A DNA stretch of 53,604 nt, taken from Gymnopus androsaceus JB14 (taxonomy: Eukaryota; Basidiomycota; Agaricomycetes; Agaricales; Omphalotaceae). Below, in pieces: positions 11,480 to 22,112 of this stretch. The first letter of the stretch is position 1. Each line of letters opens with the position of its first letter. Made by a program: the position numbers and the translations under genes. The notes beneath the pieces are model-generated. The model was not told the DNA's origin and ran no database searches. It saw nothing but the letters and a program-made list of their open reading frames with translations. The stretch covers positions 1 through 53,604 of the forward strand of contig ML769731.1 in NCBI GenBank assembly GCA_009733575.1, read 5' to 3'.

Positions 11480-13200
11480 CTTCACGAAAGGGCAGTGAGC
11501 GTACTGAATTGTTGAGAGAAACTACACACCATTCATGACCTGTAAAAGCCTTGGACGATCCAAGACACTATGTCCCAACACCGACAGATCCGTAGAGTCT
11601 GACGACTCTTCGGTATGCGTCGCTAGGAAGTGAATTCTCAAACGCAGTCTTTGGAATACCACCTTCCAATTCGATGCGGAGATATGGAAAATGATTCTAC
11701 CGGCAAACTTTAGAATCTGTTGAGTCAATGTCTGGTGTGAATTGATGCTGGACGTATGCGTCTTTTCGTACGCAGCATCATCCCCAGACAAAAGAACATA
11801 AGAACTCGTGCTTTCCTTTCCAGTCGAGCGGACTGAATTGGAGGAAGGTTTGATGCGGAGTTGGTTATGGTGCAATACATGGGGAGCGCGAACGGAAGAA
11901 GAATCACTGATATGAGTGCTGGGCGTTGACTTTGCCATGATGATTTCTGCATCAGTCTCAAAAAGCGACATCAGCAAAGCGGCTTGAAGACATGACGAGT
12001 AGCGACTCAGTAGACGCTGTTTGACGGAGATAAGGGATCATTACGCTAAGAACATATCGCGCGCAGGCTTCTTCCAAGGGTGGAGGTTCTGATCATGGTA
12101 TTGGTGTAGATGAATCTGAAGTACTTGGTCGGTGTCTAGCTGGATCACCATCAAACGTAGGCGTCGGGCGGCTACTGGCTCGAGAACTAGGACGAACGTC
12201 CGATTGCCACCGTTTGGCCATTGCAGCTGACAAGCCTTGAGCAGAAACAGTTGTGACTGCAGTACCTCGATCGAGACGACGCCAGTAGAATCTTGTTGCT
12301 AAAGTTGTCGTTGTCGTTGTTCAGAACAGAACCAAGAAGGGAAGAAACGATAGAGAGCACCTGAGTCAATTTCTCCAGCAGCTCTCCAACTGCAAATCCA
12401 ATCATATCTAGTGCTTCATGTGCCAAATTGACCAGAGCATCTACAGCCTGTGCAGTGGCATTATCAGACTCGACACAATCGAGAGGTACGCCGGAATTGC
12501 AGGGCAACTGATGAAACGATTGAGCGAGGTCAAAAGGCAAAAGTTTGTACAAAAAACTAGCCTTATTCTTCAACCTATTAACTAGAACCTGAACGATTTT
12601 CTGCTGAGGTGTGGACGCGAAGACTCCGCGGGCATTTTTTCCAATACCCAAATCTTCAGCCCTGTTCTCGTTCTGGAAAAAGTCTGTGCTTGAGGAAAGT
12701 CGACTAGAGGAAAGGGATGTCGGAGCTCGTATCGAATGCGACACAGTAAATCGGTAAGCAAAAAGCGTGGGTGCTTGCCGCTCCGCTGGACGCTGATGCC
12801 GAATGTTTCTCATTCCGGCATCTGTTGAATGTAATTCGGAATTACTCGGAAACAGCAACGACTCTGGGCGCTAAATCGAGCCCGCACGCTGGCAAACCGG
12901 AGATTGGATTGAGTCGGGATTTCTGTGCGCTTTGGGCGCATGTTTAGATTCCCCGGGATTCTGAACATGTTTGAGGATTCAAACTCTTTGTTACTTGCAA
13001 AGGCCAGTCGCAATCTCGATCTCCAGCCTGTCTCTTTATTTTCTCTCAAAGGTCCAAGTCGCAAGATGTACCGGTGATTTATCTCAGATCTCAATACATT
13101 TACTTTACGAAACTCTTTGCCCGATTGCCAGGTGAGCTTCAAAAGATGTTCATAATGACTCGGAAGCACTTAGATTCCGGGTGACCTGGCCGATGCCCCC
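11480..13200. other. No gene recognised; scattered open frames
   Basis: Minus-strand open frames at 11522-11977 and 12187-12858 have no family signature that I can name. The second contains a hydrophobic, helix-like part (VDALVNLAHEALDMIGFAVG) that may be a remnant of a real gene. A repeat shared with 21283-21341 sits at 12750-12834. Confidence 0.4.
12750..12834. repeat. Dispersed repeat, copy 1 (with small palindrome)
   Basis: It shares cggtaagc, then cttgcc-ctccgctgga and tgtttctcattccggcatctg, with 21283-21341. This copy carries an extra 13 bp that completes a palindrome (ATGCCG..CGGCAT). It is probably part of an unrecognised mobile element. Confidence 0.5.
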
Positions 13201-13203
13201 GGT

Positions 13204-13901
13204 GTGATACGATATCTTCAGGGAAATGCGAAGGGTGTTGAGGCTGAGAAACAGCTTGTCTTACAACTTCGTCATAAGGATAGTTTTATCTATGAAAAAC
13301 CGGGCTCAACGGTGCGTGTTAATAATTTATATTTCAGTTTACCAAGACTGATTATTGCTCTACCAGCCGGCATCCTCAACAGGCGCGTTTCGTGGCGAAT
13401 TAATCATGCGCACATTCGCCTTTTATCTCACTTGGGCTTTGGATGCCCCCACTGTCGAAGAGAAGCTCCCTGCTGGTGCTTTGGCTTTGGCTACAACTGC
13501 GGTATGTGCTTTTTCATCCGGCAACTTTCTCTCTCAGTGTCTTTCAGGTTTATCGTGCTCTTGACGTCTGCAAAAATGGAATTCCACCTTCCGACCAAAA
13601 GACAACGCCAGCACCCACGCGCCCAGGAAGAAATACTCTCGACAGCTTCAACGAAGACTGGGCGCCATCCTGCCAGAGATTTTACGACCTTATAATCAAA
13701 ATGAAGGACGACAAGTGGGATTTGATTTTTTCCGCCAGCGAGGGATACATACTCGATCTTCCTAATGCTGGCGCTGGGCCAGCTTTGAAGCGGATTCGTG
13801 CTGAATCTGCAACTCAGACGCGGGGACAGGGCAATCTCGGTGGCGGTGTAACTGCTGCTATGGCGGAGGATGAAGGAGAAACAATTGTTCTCTCAGATTA
13901 A
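13204..13901 (+). pseudogene. Fragment of a basidiomycete protein (DUF6532-like)
   Basis: An exon reading ..IMRTFAFYLTWALDAP..KLPAGALALATTAV is joined by a 46-bp intron (13502-13547, GTATGT..TTTCAG) to YRALDVCKNGIPPS and a C-terminal tail ending at 13901. The pattern of an ALALxxTAVYxAL helix, a short insert and a later WDLIF-type segment resembles the C-terminal half of DUF6532 proteins, which are abundant in agaricomycetes. An upstream in-frame piece (GNAKGVEAEKQLVLQLRHKD) could belong to it through another intron near 13312-13367. No ATG and no N-terminal half are visible, so it is listed as a fragment. The family name is a tentative recall. Confidence 0.35.
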
Positions 13902-14079
13902 GGTCAGCACGCTGCTTTCACTGTTTTTATTCGAGAGCTCTTATCAAATGTTCCTTGCAGCTAGTACCGTTGGTTCGATTTTGGGGAATTAGAATTAAGG
14001 GGTGCTGTCGACGGCCAACTAGTACAAATCCGATGAAGCAATCAATTTTTTCATACTATTTTCTCAACTAGGCTATGAG

Positions 14080-14283
14080 TATAATGAGTATGATATGGTA
14101 TGAACAGTATGTATGAAACTGTATGATTGCATGTATAACTGGTTCGGGTGAACTGTATGAAGCCATATGATCGGTGTATGTCGTTACGCACTCCCCCCCG
14201 CCCATCATACAGACCCGAGCCCGTATGATCGCGTATGATGCGTATGGATCATACGAGTTATACGGCTCGGAACTTGCTGATGT
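14080..14283. mobile_element. Truncated CATCAGC-family MITE with GTATGAT core
   Basis: It ends AACTTGCTGATG at 14283, the family terminus. The body is made of GTATGAT / ATCATAC words in both orientations, a third unrelated core type under the same terminus. No matching left end is found near 14080. It sits at the 3' end of the Plavaka pseudogene. Confidence 0.5.
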
Positions 14284-17200
14284 ATCATACTGCACTCGAG
14301 GGTAGAACTTCATTGCCAACTTTAATTTGTCATGTTCTGTTCTTCTTGGGCTTTCCAAGCAATGGTAGTTGCGCTGCTTCATTGAAGTCTTTCATAAGTC
14401 AATGACAAGAGGTGAGTTTAGCAATTTGACCTTCAAAGTTTGTCTTTGTGGAAAGAGAAACATACAATAAATGTTGAATGTGAACTGGTAGCTCCAACTT
14501 CCACAAGATCATCTGGAATGTAGCCTAAGGCATGCAGCTTGGGTGTATCAAGTTTGTACCTCCGATTGAGAGAGTCACTCAAGAGTCACTGGAAGTGAGG
14601 ATTTTTGCATTGATAGCCTTTCTGGATGATAGATCTGACTGTGCTCACCTCACATGTGCCGCCTTCTCTGATGGTAGCTCCTTTGTTGCAAAAGCAGCAC
14701 ATGTGACATCTGCAAATTTCCGGAGAGTCTCCCCAATGGAACATGTTAGTGCCCACATTATTGCAACAGTTGAATCTAGGTGCATGTCAAATTTCCTGAA
14801 CCCATGAAACATCATAAAGTCCCAGAGCAGATTCTGAACTGTCTCATCATGTTCTTGAGGAAGAAAACCGTCAGAGCAAGGCATGCCACCCTGTTAATTA
14901 TTCAGTACTATGAAGAAGTGTCCAAATGAGACTCGTACCTGAAGAAGATCCTTGAAATTGTGCCCAGTCATCTTCTTGAGTGATGAAACACTTTTTGTAA
15001 ATATGCAGATGGTTCCATTAATAAACGTTGGCAATGAATGATATCTAAAACTTAGTCACTTCATACTCTTGGATTTTGAGCATCTTATATACCTTTGGTC
15101 GAGGTCATCTTTGGCACTAGACTTCCAATAGGCTTCAAGAATACGGAGAAGATGGATAAAAACGCGGTGCCATTCTCCAAGCTCAAACTTGTGCAGGAGG
15201 TCAGTCGCCTCAAGAAGGAACCGCTGAAATCCATATTTGAAAAATGCTTTTGAAAATGCATTCTATAACCAGGTGAACAAGGAGGACATGTTAGAAAACC
15301 AGAACACAGACCTCAGTTGCAGTAAGTGATTTTGAAATCCAATAAGTCCTTGACAGCCTTGCTGGTGATTGACTTGCCCTTATCATTGAGCCTTCTTGAC
15401 CCTGTTCTGAAGAGAAACACTATCAATTCGCTGGTTTGTTTTCAGGCATGCCATGTCTTGAGGTGTACCCATCTTGGAAACCTTGTCACTGGTGATTAGG
15501 CAGCAGGCACACAGACATTTCCCTTTATTCTTTACACACTGCATCAGACACCTATTCAATCCTCACTTTCAATGTGAGAAGCTTTAAAAAATACTAAAAC
15601 TCACCTTTCTGGATAATCCTTTGCCCAGATATGCCAACAGAGCATGAATCTGTGCAAAGCACCATCTACACACTCAGATACTACTCGGCCTTCATTGTAC
15701 GTAGTTTGCACATCATCATGGAGAAACAGCTCACAAACAGCCTGTGCTAAATCACATCACAAATGGGTGATAACCTCAGCACTAGGTGATACTCCAAAGT
15801 GCACAGCATATGCAACTTTGACCTCCTGAGGAAACTGAAAACAAGTGTATAAGCTTGAGATACATATCAAGTAAGGAAATAATGTACCTCAGGAATGTAT
15901 GCTAGATAGTGTGCTGAGAAACTATTTGGAGAAGATCTGATATTCTGCAAGATATTTCCAAAAATAGATAGATGAGCCAGAGATGTGCAGTGCTATGTTG
16001 TGCTAGATGAGTGGAGTTGGACCAGAGCATCATGGAAAGGGGAACAACTTTGAGACCATCTGGTGAGGCCTGTGGTAAGGACTGAAAGATTTCCTCCTCT
16101 TGGCGCAGTGCACAATTCAAAGTATACTCGTGGCCATGGAAAGTGACGGCCCAGTAGCTAAACACCTCTCACTTTTTATATGCTCTCATCATTGCTAGAC
16201 CTATCTTATGCAATCCGTAATTTTTTTGGGAGGGAATCTGTCCTAAGAAAATATTACTACCCATTTAAAGTTTTGTGTGTCCCCAGTCAGCCTTTAAGAC
16301 AGGCTCAACAATCAATCTTCTGTCTAACTGCTGGCCTGTCACTTTCCATGGGTGCGAGTAGACCTTGCCGTATACTTGTTCAACTGGGTCACCATCTCCA
16401 GGGTCAAACATGAGCTTGTATGGCTGAAGATTGTGGTTGTAGTATGACTTTGAAGCAACTTCTGCATCAATGATACCCACAATATTCTGATGCCAGATGT
16501 CTTTCACTTCAAACTCCGGTGCATCTTCCTCTTGGTTTTTAAAACCTTTACAGGGAAGCTTGAGGCAGACACTGCCTTTCTTCCACCCAGATTGAATGAC
16601 AGAAGGAGGACCTGTACTACCATCCTTGGAAGAAGAAGATGCTGCTGCTGCAATAGACCCTTGTGTATAAGCATCCAAACATTTATTTTCATGACATGCA
16701 TCATCAGCAAAAACTGGTTTGGGCCCAGGAGGATCTAATGTCACCTAGTCCTCTTAGGCAACCTGAGGCATCCTAGTTGGCCCAGGAAAAAGGGTAAAAC
16801 TTTGGACACCTCAGGTATCCTAGTCATCCTAGGTGTCCTGGGACATCCTGGGATGTCCTGGGCATCCTGGGGCATCCTGAGGCATCCTAGGATAAAATTT
16901 TATCCCAGGATGCCTCAGGATGCCTCAGGATGCCCCAGGATGCCCCAGGATGCCCCAGGACACCCTCAAGACATCCCAGGATCTCCCAGGACACCTAGGA
17001 TGACTAGGATACCTGAGGTGTCCAAATTTTTGCCCTTTTTCCTGGACCAACTAGGATGCCTCAGGTTGCCTAAGAGGACTAGGTGACCTTAGATCCTCCT
17101 GGGCCCAAAACAGTTTTTGCTGATGATCAAATGTTGCAAGCTCATCAGCCTCAAAACAAGGATCTCTGATTACATTGTTAGCCAGTGAATTGAGACAAGC

Positions 17201-17850
17201 TTCTGATAGAGATTTTGACCCATGCACCCAGTGCATGATTTTTATTGTGCTGAAGTTGGTGAAGGGGTTGTGAGAAGGATTGTGAGTATCAAAACCAAGT
17301 CCACAAACAGGATCATAGCTGGGTTTTACAGATTCACTAGTGAAGGATTTGGAGTTGGCAACATTATGGAGAGACAATTTGAGTCAGGATCAAGAGAAGG
17401 AATTGTTTTGAATATTTAATATAAACCAAACTCATTTGGAGCAGTGACAATGGGATCCCTCACATGAGTAGCGAGGATTTCAGGCTGGGGAGGTGGAGTA
17501 ATACAAGCAAGTTCTCCAGCAGTGGTAGACAGAATGAACTGTTGTAGTATTTCTTCATGGGATGTAGGTAGGAAGTCATTGTATTGAGGAGCTAGTCTTT
17601 GTGATTGTTGTCCTTCCACAATATTTCCCTCATCAACCTCCTTCCTGGCCTGTCTAGCTGGCTGATAATTTTCCGGAACTGGAGTGGGCTCAACAGCAGG
17701 AGCAGCAGTAGACACACTTGCTGGAGTATCCTCCAAAGGTATTGGAGTCTGCTGCATGTTAGATCCAACCTCAGGAATCTCTTCCTCAAGTAGGTGTTCA
17801 TCTGCAAGTCCACTGTCCACCAGTTTCATCTGCAATGCCTATTCAATCTA
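14284..17850 (-). pseudogene. Plavaka-type transposase gene, decayed and interrupted
   Basis: Read on the minus strand in many short exons, this region follows the Plavaka family order: a Pro-rich N-terminus ending PNEFGLY; SYDPVCGLGF and FSTIKIMHWVHG; YNHNLQPYKLMFDP and YGKVYSHPWKV; MMLWSNSTHLAQHSTAHLWLIY; a segment ending AKDYPER; CLCACCLI; a ..LHKFELGEWHRVFIHLLR block; then HLDSTVAIM and TKELPSEKAA near 14645-14884, and KLHALGY near 14550. The element is broken. A TGA at 15757-15759 replaces what is probably an Arg codon, and a 424-bp MITE (16702-17125) splits an exon. Removing the MITE plus one AT copy restores the frame across the break (FDACHE). The outer ends were not found. Confidence 0.75.
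16702..17125. mobile_element. Giant-hairpin CATCAGC-family MITE, 424 bp
   Basis: It starts CATCAGCAAAAACTGG and ends with its inverse. The two arms stay complementary over most of the element, so the whole unit is one long imperfect hairpin with its centre at AAAATTTT near 16894. The arms contain CCAGGATGCCTCAGGATGCC-type 10-mer repeats. It is inserted in the Plavaka coding sequence, with AT on both sides (2-bp target duplication). This is the clearest target-site evidence for the family. Confidence 0.9.
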
Positions 17851-18166
17851 TATCTCCATTTAATGGAGATATAGGTCACTCAAAGATAGGTGAAGGTGAC
17901 TGTGAATGCATGGGAGTATTTTCAGGTGAGTTGCGAGGGTTTTCAGTGGATGTTAAATCAGAAGGTGAGCCCTGTATAAATGTTCAATAAAATTATCAAA
18001 AAGAATGAGTTTAGCATACCTGCTGAAATTCCAGACAATCTTGGTTATGATCCATCTTTCTTCAAGACTGAGATCCTTGTTTGTTAGCAGAAGGCATAGC
18101 TCTCTTTTGGATGTTATGCTGAGGCCATTTGTGTTACAAATGGTCTTATCTTATCAGACACATGGT

Positions 18167-18415
18167 CAGCCTCCTTCCCAGGCTTCGGGACTTCACGGTC
18201 CGTTTGAGCCGAATTAGAAAAGATACCTGTCCCTACGCCTGGCGGATTACGGTGCGTGTCTTGTTTGGCTCCAATACAAAAAGTTTCGTACACGGCACGC
18301 TAAAGCGCTGAAGCCAAACAAGGCATGCGGCGTAATCCACCAGGCGTAGGGACAGGTATCTTTTCTAATTCGGCTCAAACGGACCGTGAAGTCCCGAAGC
18401 CTGGGAAGGAGGCTG
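18167..18415. mobile_element. Foldback MITE, 249 bp, 9-bp target duplication
   Basis: It starts CAGCCTCCTTCCCAGGC and ends with the inverse GCCTGGGAAGGAGGCTG. The inverted arms are about 110 bp and nearly perfect, around a loop of about 35 bp. ACACATGGT occurs directly on both sides (18158-18166 and 18416-18424), a 9-bp target duplication as generated by Mutator-like transposases. An 8-bp reading (hAT-like) fits less well because the ends would then be asymmetric. Non-coding. Confidence 0.85.
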
Positions 18416-18536
18416 ACACATGGTATTATTTCCTTATCATTTTCCTTTATTACCTCTATATATCTATAAGTTTAGACATGTGGCTATACTAATTGGCTGT
18501 GTATACATTATTATTAGGGTTCTATTGATCAGAGTA

Positions 18537-18769
18537 CTGTCCCATTTCATTCAATTCGACAGTCACGGGTCACGTGCCCATGAAATGTCGTGAAATGTCA
18601 CAGTGGTCATGGGTCACTGTACAAAATTTGACCAAAATCAACAGCTTTGACCAGCTTTAGTGCTGCAAAAGCTTACAAATATTTCCATATAAGGAAATCT
18701 GTCGAAATCATAATTTTGACATGGTGGTCACACGTCACAAGCCATGTTGAATTGAATGAAATGAGACAG
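18537..18769. mobile_element. Tc1/mariner-like MITE with TA target
   Basis: The left end CTGTCCCATTTCATTCAATT and the inverse of the right end CTGTCTCATTTCATTCAATT match over about 24 bp with two differences. TA flanks both ends (18535-18536 and 18770-18771). The length is 233 bp with no coding capacity. A word GTCACGGGTCAC in the interior recurs near 40733, perhaps a fragment of a relative. Confidence 0.75.
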
Positions 18770-18771
18770 TA

Positions 18772-21700
18772 TGATTGTTTCCAATCACAACACATGCTAG
18801 CATGTCCATACTTGTACAATCAACCTATCATTACTTATTGTTGTTTACTTGTTGTCTTTCATTGTTTCATGCATTGTTACTGCATGGTCAGGGTATAGGG
18901 CTATGGGCTTAGAATTGGGCTTAGAATTGTACTTTAGTATATATAGTAGTTGTAGCTGTAGTGTTGTCCTTAGCTTCAATCTCGTCAATACCTCCTAGTT
19001 CTCAATATCTTCTTCTTCTCTTTTCCTCATTGTTCTTGTCTTTGCCTAAGCTGGAAGTTGTGATGCCTGGTACCTCATCTTGTGTATCAAGTTGTACATT
19101 TATGACAGGCAAGATATACAGAAGCAAACCAGGCTGATCCGAAAAAAAATTACAAAATAGACACACAGAATGCAAATATTGATGGATTTTCTTGATTCTT
19201 TTTTGTTCACAGTGTCAGAGAAACAGATTCTGAATTTTCCAGATTTTTTAGATGGTGTCCAGCGTGTCTGTAAAGAAAGTTCTGCTCCTTTCTCAAAAAG
19301 CACTAAAAACCCTGATCTGAAACATATGGTCTGAGGCAATGCAATATAGGAAACCTGCTGTTCTTTTTATGGGAGCCTACTCTCATATATTTATCATGAT
19401 TTTTGAGCATATTCAAGTGCATATAACTGGGTTTTTTATTGTAACAGGCCCATCTTAACTAAAAAAAAAGATTTTTGGCCTATAGAGCCATATTAAATTT
19501 TTAACAACATATTATGTAGATTTTTCGGTTCAGGTATGATCCATCTGAGTCAGGGCACACTCAAATACTTGTTACAAAAAAAAAATTCCAGTGTCAAGTG
19601 GTGCTCTGCAAGTGAAAATATCACATGTTGAGCTTCTGGGTCTGTTTCGCTTCCGGGTTTGCTTCTGTATGTAAGATGTTGAATACAAAGTTAATATGCC
19701 AATTCCAGAGCCAAGCTACTCATCAAAGGAAAAGTGAACTTACAGTCCCAGTGCATGAGCAATGTGCCCCTGGGCCTTCCAGAGCTCAAAATTGGCTTTT
19801 TGCCTGGGCAACAGTGCTCTTGGTGCAGGTAACCTCACTGAAAAGACAATTGATTTACCATAAGATTTCCCAGCTCTGAGGATCCTCATTGATGATACCT
19901 TTCATGCTTGAATGAGGGACAGGATGAGATTCAGTGCCAGCATGAGTCAATGTAGACATTGTATAGGTCTGAGGAGAAGGTAAGTGATGTATATGATGGA
20001 GACAAGACACTCACAGAGTTTTTATTCACCGTGGTTGGCTTGCAAACCTTCGAGATAGTTTGCATAGAAAGAGCCTGAAGACATCCTCTGCAACCAAACT
20101 TGGATAGAACATTGGTCTCATGAAATCGTAGTGCTTGGCCATGTTCTACCAGGTTCCGACACCCTGGTCCTCTGTGGGTCCTTGGCAATAATAACGTACA
20201 CTTGTGCCGTATAAATGTGAATGATTCGCCACTACTAGTAATAAGAGACCAATACTAATAGGAGAAAAAGCATTATATCGCTATCTTGGGACCGCCTTCC
20301 CGACGCGGACTCGGAAACATCTGATAACGTGCATACAGCGTTTTGCATAAATGTTTACCGCTTCAAGAACAGGGCGCTTATGCCTTATGCTTGCATTAGT
20401 TGTCGTCATCCATCAATGATACGTTAGTAGTCGGCGATCGCCCTGCCGGGCGAGCCCTGTCAAGGCATCCCCTCGGGAGCCTAACATTTACTACGGACAC
20501 ATTCGATAGCTGTACATATGTAGGGGGTTCGCTACCATATGCTAACGCACCAAGGCGAATAAACGAGGATTTTTAAAATAAAATAAAAAACGTTAGTAGT
20601 CGTCGATGCATCGAAGAAAAAAAGATCCGTCTGACTGTGAAAAAGATAGGCGAAAATAGCTCCTTGGAGTAATTTTAGGAAGACGGCGATAGAATGAGAT
20701 CGTATCGATACAAGACGCCAAAGGAACACTGTAAATCTGATAGATCTCAGCTCATAGTAGCAGTGGCGCATGCGATGAACCAGGACTTGAGGACAGTCGA
20801 GTTGCTCAAAGAATCCCGGCTGACGCGCTGTATGCTTACTCTCAGCACGAGGCTTTGGACACGGAAAATTTGAACGTGGTTTCCTGTGAACCAGGTATGG
20901 CAAAACCGCTCCCAAAGAAGTTGAGCGAAACTCACCTTACGAAAATTCGACCACTTTCTAGGATCATCCGATACAGGCATGTGCTCGATATCAAAGGCTA
21001 TTGGTTCGGAGACATCGCTGGAAGCAGATTTAGTCTCTGGGTCGGTATTAGAATCGGACGTTGACCTCGCGATATCTGGTATCATGACGGGATGAGGTTG
21101 AGGGAAGGAAGAAGCGGCCAGGGCCAACGGGAAAAATGCATGCATGCTTGCTCGGGCCAAACTCGGGGACAGAAGCTCGGGGATACGCCGGGGCCTCCAG
21201 CGTCGTCTAATGCAGTCCTTGAGACAAGGCAGGCTGTAAGGTTGGGGCGAATGGCGGACGATGAGCGAGGCTGATAAAATTGACCTCGGTAAGCGGTCTG
21301 CTTGCCACTCCGCTGGATGTTTCTCATTCCGGCATCTGACACATTCCTGTTCTCTACACATCATCAAACATGTGTTGATTCTTTTGAGAACAAAAGATTC
21401 TATCATTCAACCTCCGCCGACACGCTCCAGGAGTTTATGACCACCGGTGTTCGATGCATATATTCCGACTCCTGAAGGTGGTTCGCCCGGGAGAACACCC
21501 GCAAAGAACGGGAAAAGCAGAGAGCTCGAGTTTTAAGCACTTGATATGAAGCTAGAGTATTCAGTAAAAAGAAAACGCGTACAAAGTTGTGGCGCTTCAT
21601 TGTTAATTTCCAATTTCATCGCCACCGAGCTAGTGGGTGCTTATCCTCGAATCATTTGCTCAACTCAAAAGTCTTTTCTATATTGTGGACCGCTTGAATC

Positions 21701-22112
21701 AATTGTCGGTGGTTCATAAATGTCACAACTGGTTCAATTCTGGACTGAAATCCTAGGATAAAACCCAAACGATCCTAAATCCGTAGACTGGCAGGGACCA
21801 GGGTAGTAGATTACGTTCCGCTAATCAGTGATTCAGGGATAGGACTGCCCAGTATGAGCTCGACATTACCAGAGAGTTCTGATTGTGATCAAAGAGCCAA
21901 GTGAGACCGTGATTTGTGCGTATTCATGCGCTAACCAAAAAAACTTGAAAGTATCCTAATTCCAAAAGGAAAAAACCTGAAAGTTAGAGTGACCTGTGAC
22001 TATTGGCTTGAAATGGTAAATCAAAACTGGACTTTACTTGAAATGCGAGCATTTTGAGGATCAGAATCAACTCGTTAGGTCTCTAGCACTTTGATTCTCT
22101 ACACTTCGCAGC
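18772..22112. other. Gene-free stretch
   Basis: No intact gene is seen. Bases 18900-19080 look like a promoter end of an old LTR (agtatatatag followed by CT-rich sequence) but no paired terminus was found. Near 20940-21060 on the minus strand is a short stretch (EHMPVSDDPRKWSNFRK) reminiscent of the N-terminus of fungal MFS transporters, followed by frames that do not continue as a transporter. The dispersed repeat at 21283-21341 also occurs at 12750-12834. Confidence 0.4.
21283..21341. repeat. Dispersed repeat, copy 2
   Basis: It matches 12750-12834 (cggtaagc, cttgcc-ctccgctgga, tgtttctcattccggcatctg) but lacks 13 bp of the palindrome found there. The element of origin is not identified. 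Confidence 0.5.

Noticed and set aside
18900..19080. Possible solo LTR (TATA-like word followed by CT-rich sequence)
   Set aside because: No TG..CA borders or target duplication could be found, and it does not match the copia LTR at 50219-50739 by eye.
20940..21060. Possible N-terminus of an MFS transporter on the minus strand (DDPRKWSNFRK)
   Set aside because: After the plausible splice the downstream frames do not show transmembrane helices of a transporter. The match is too short to annotate as a gene.
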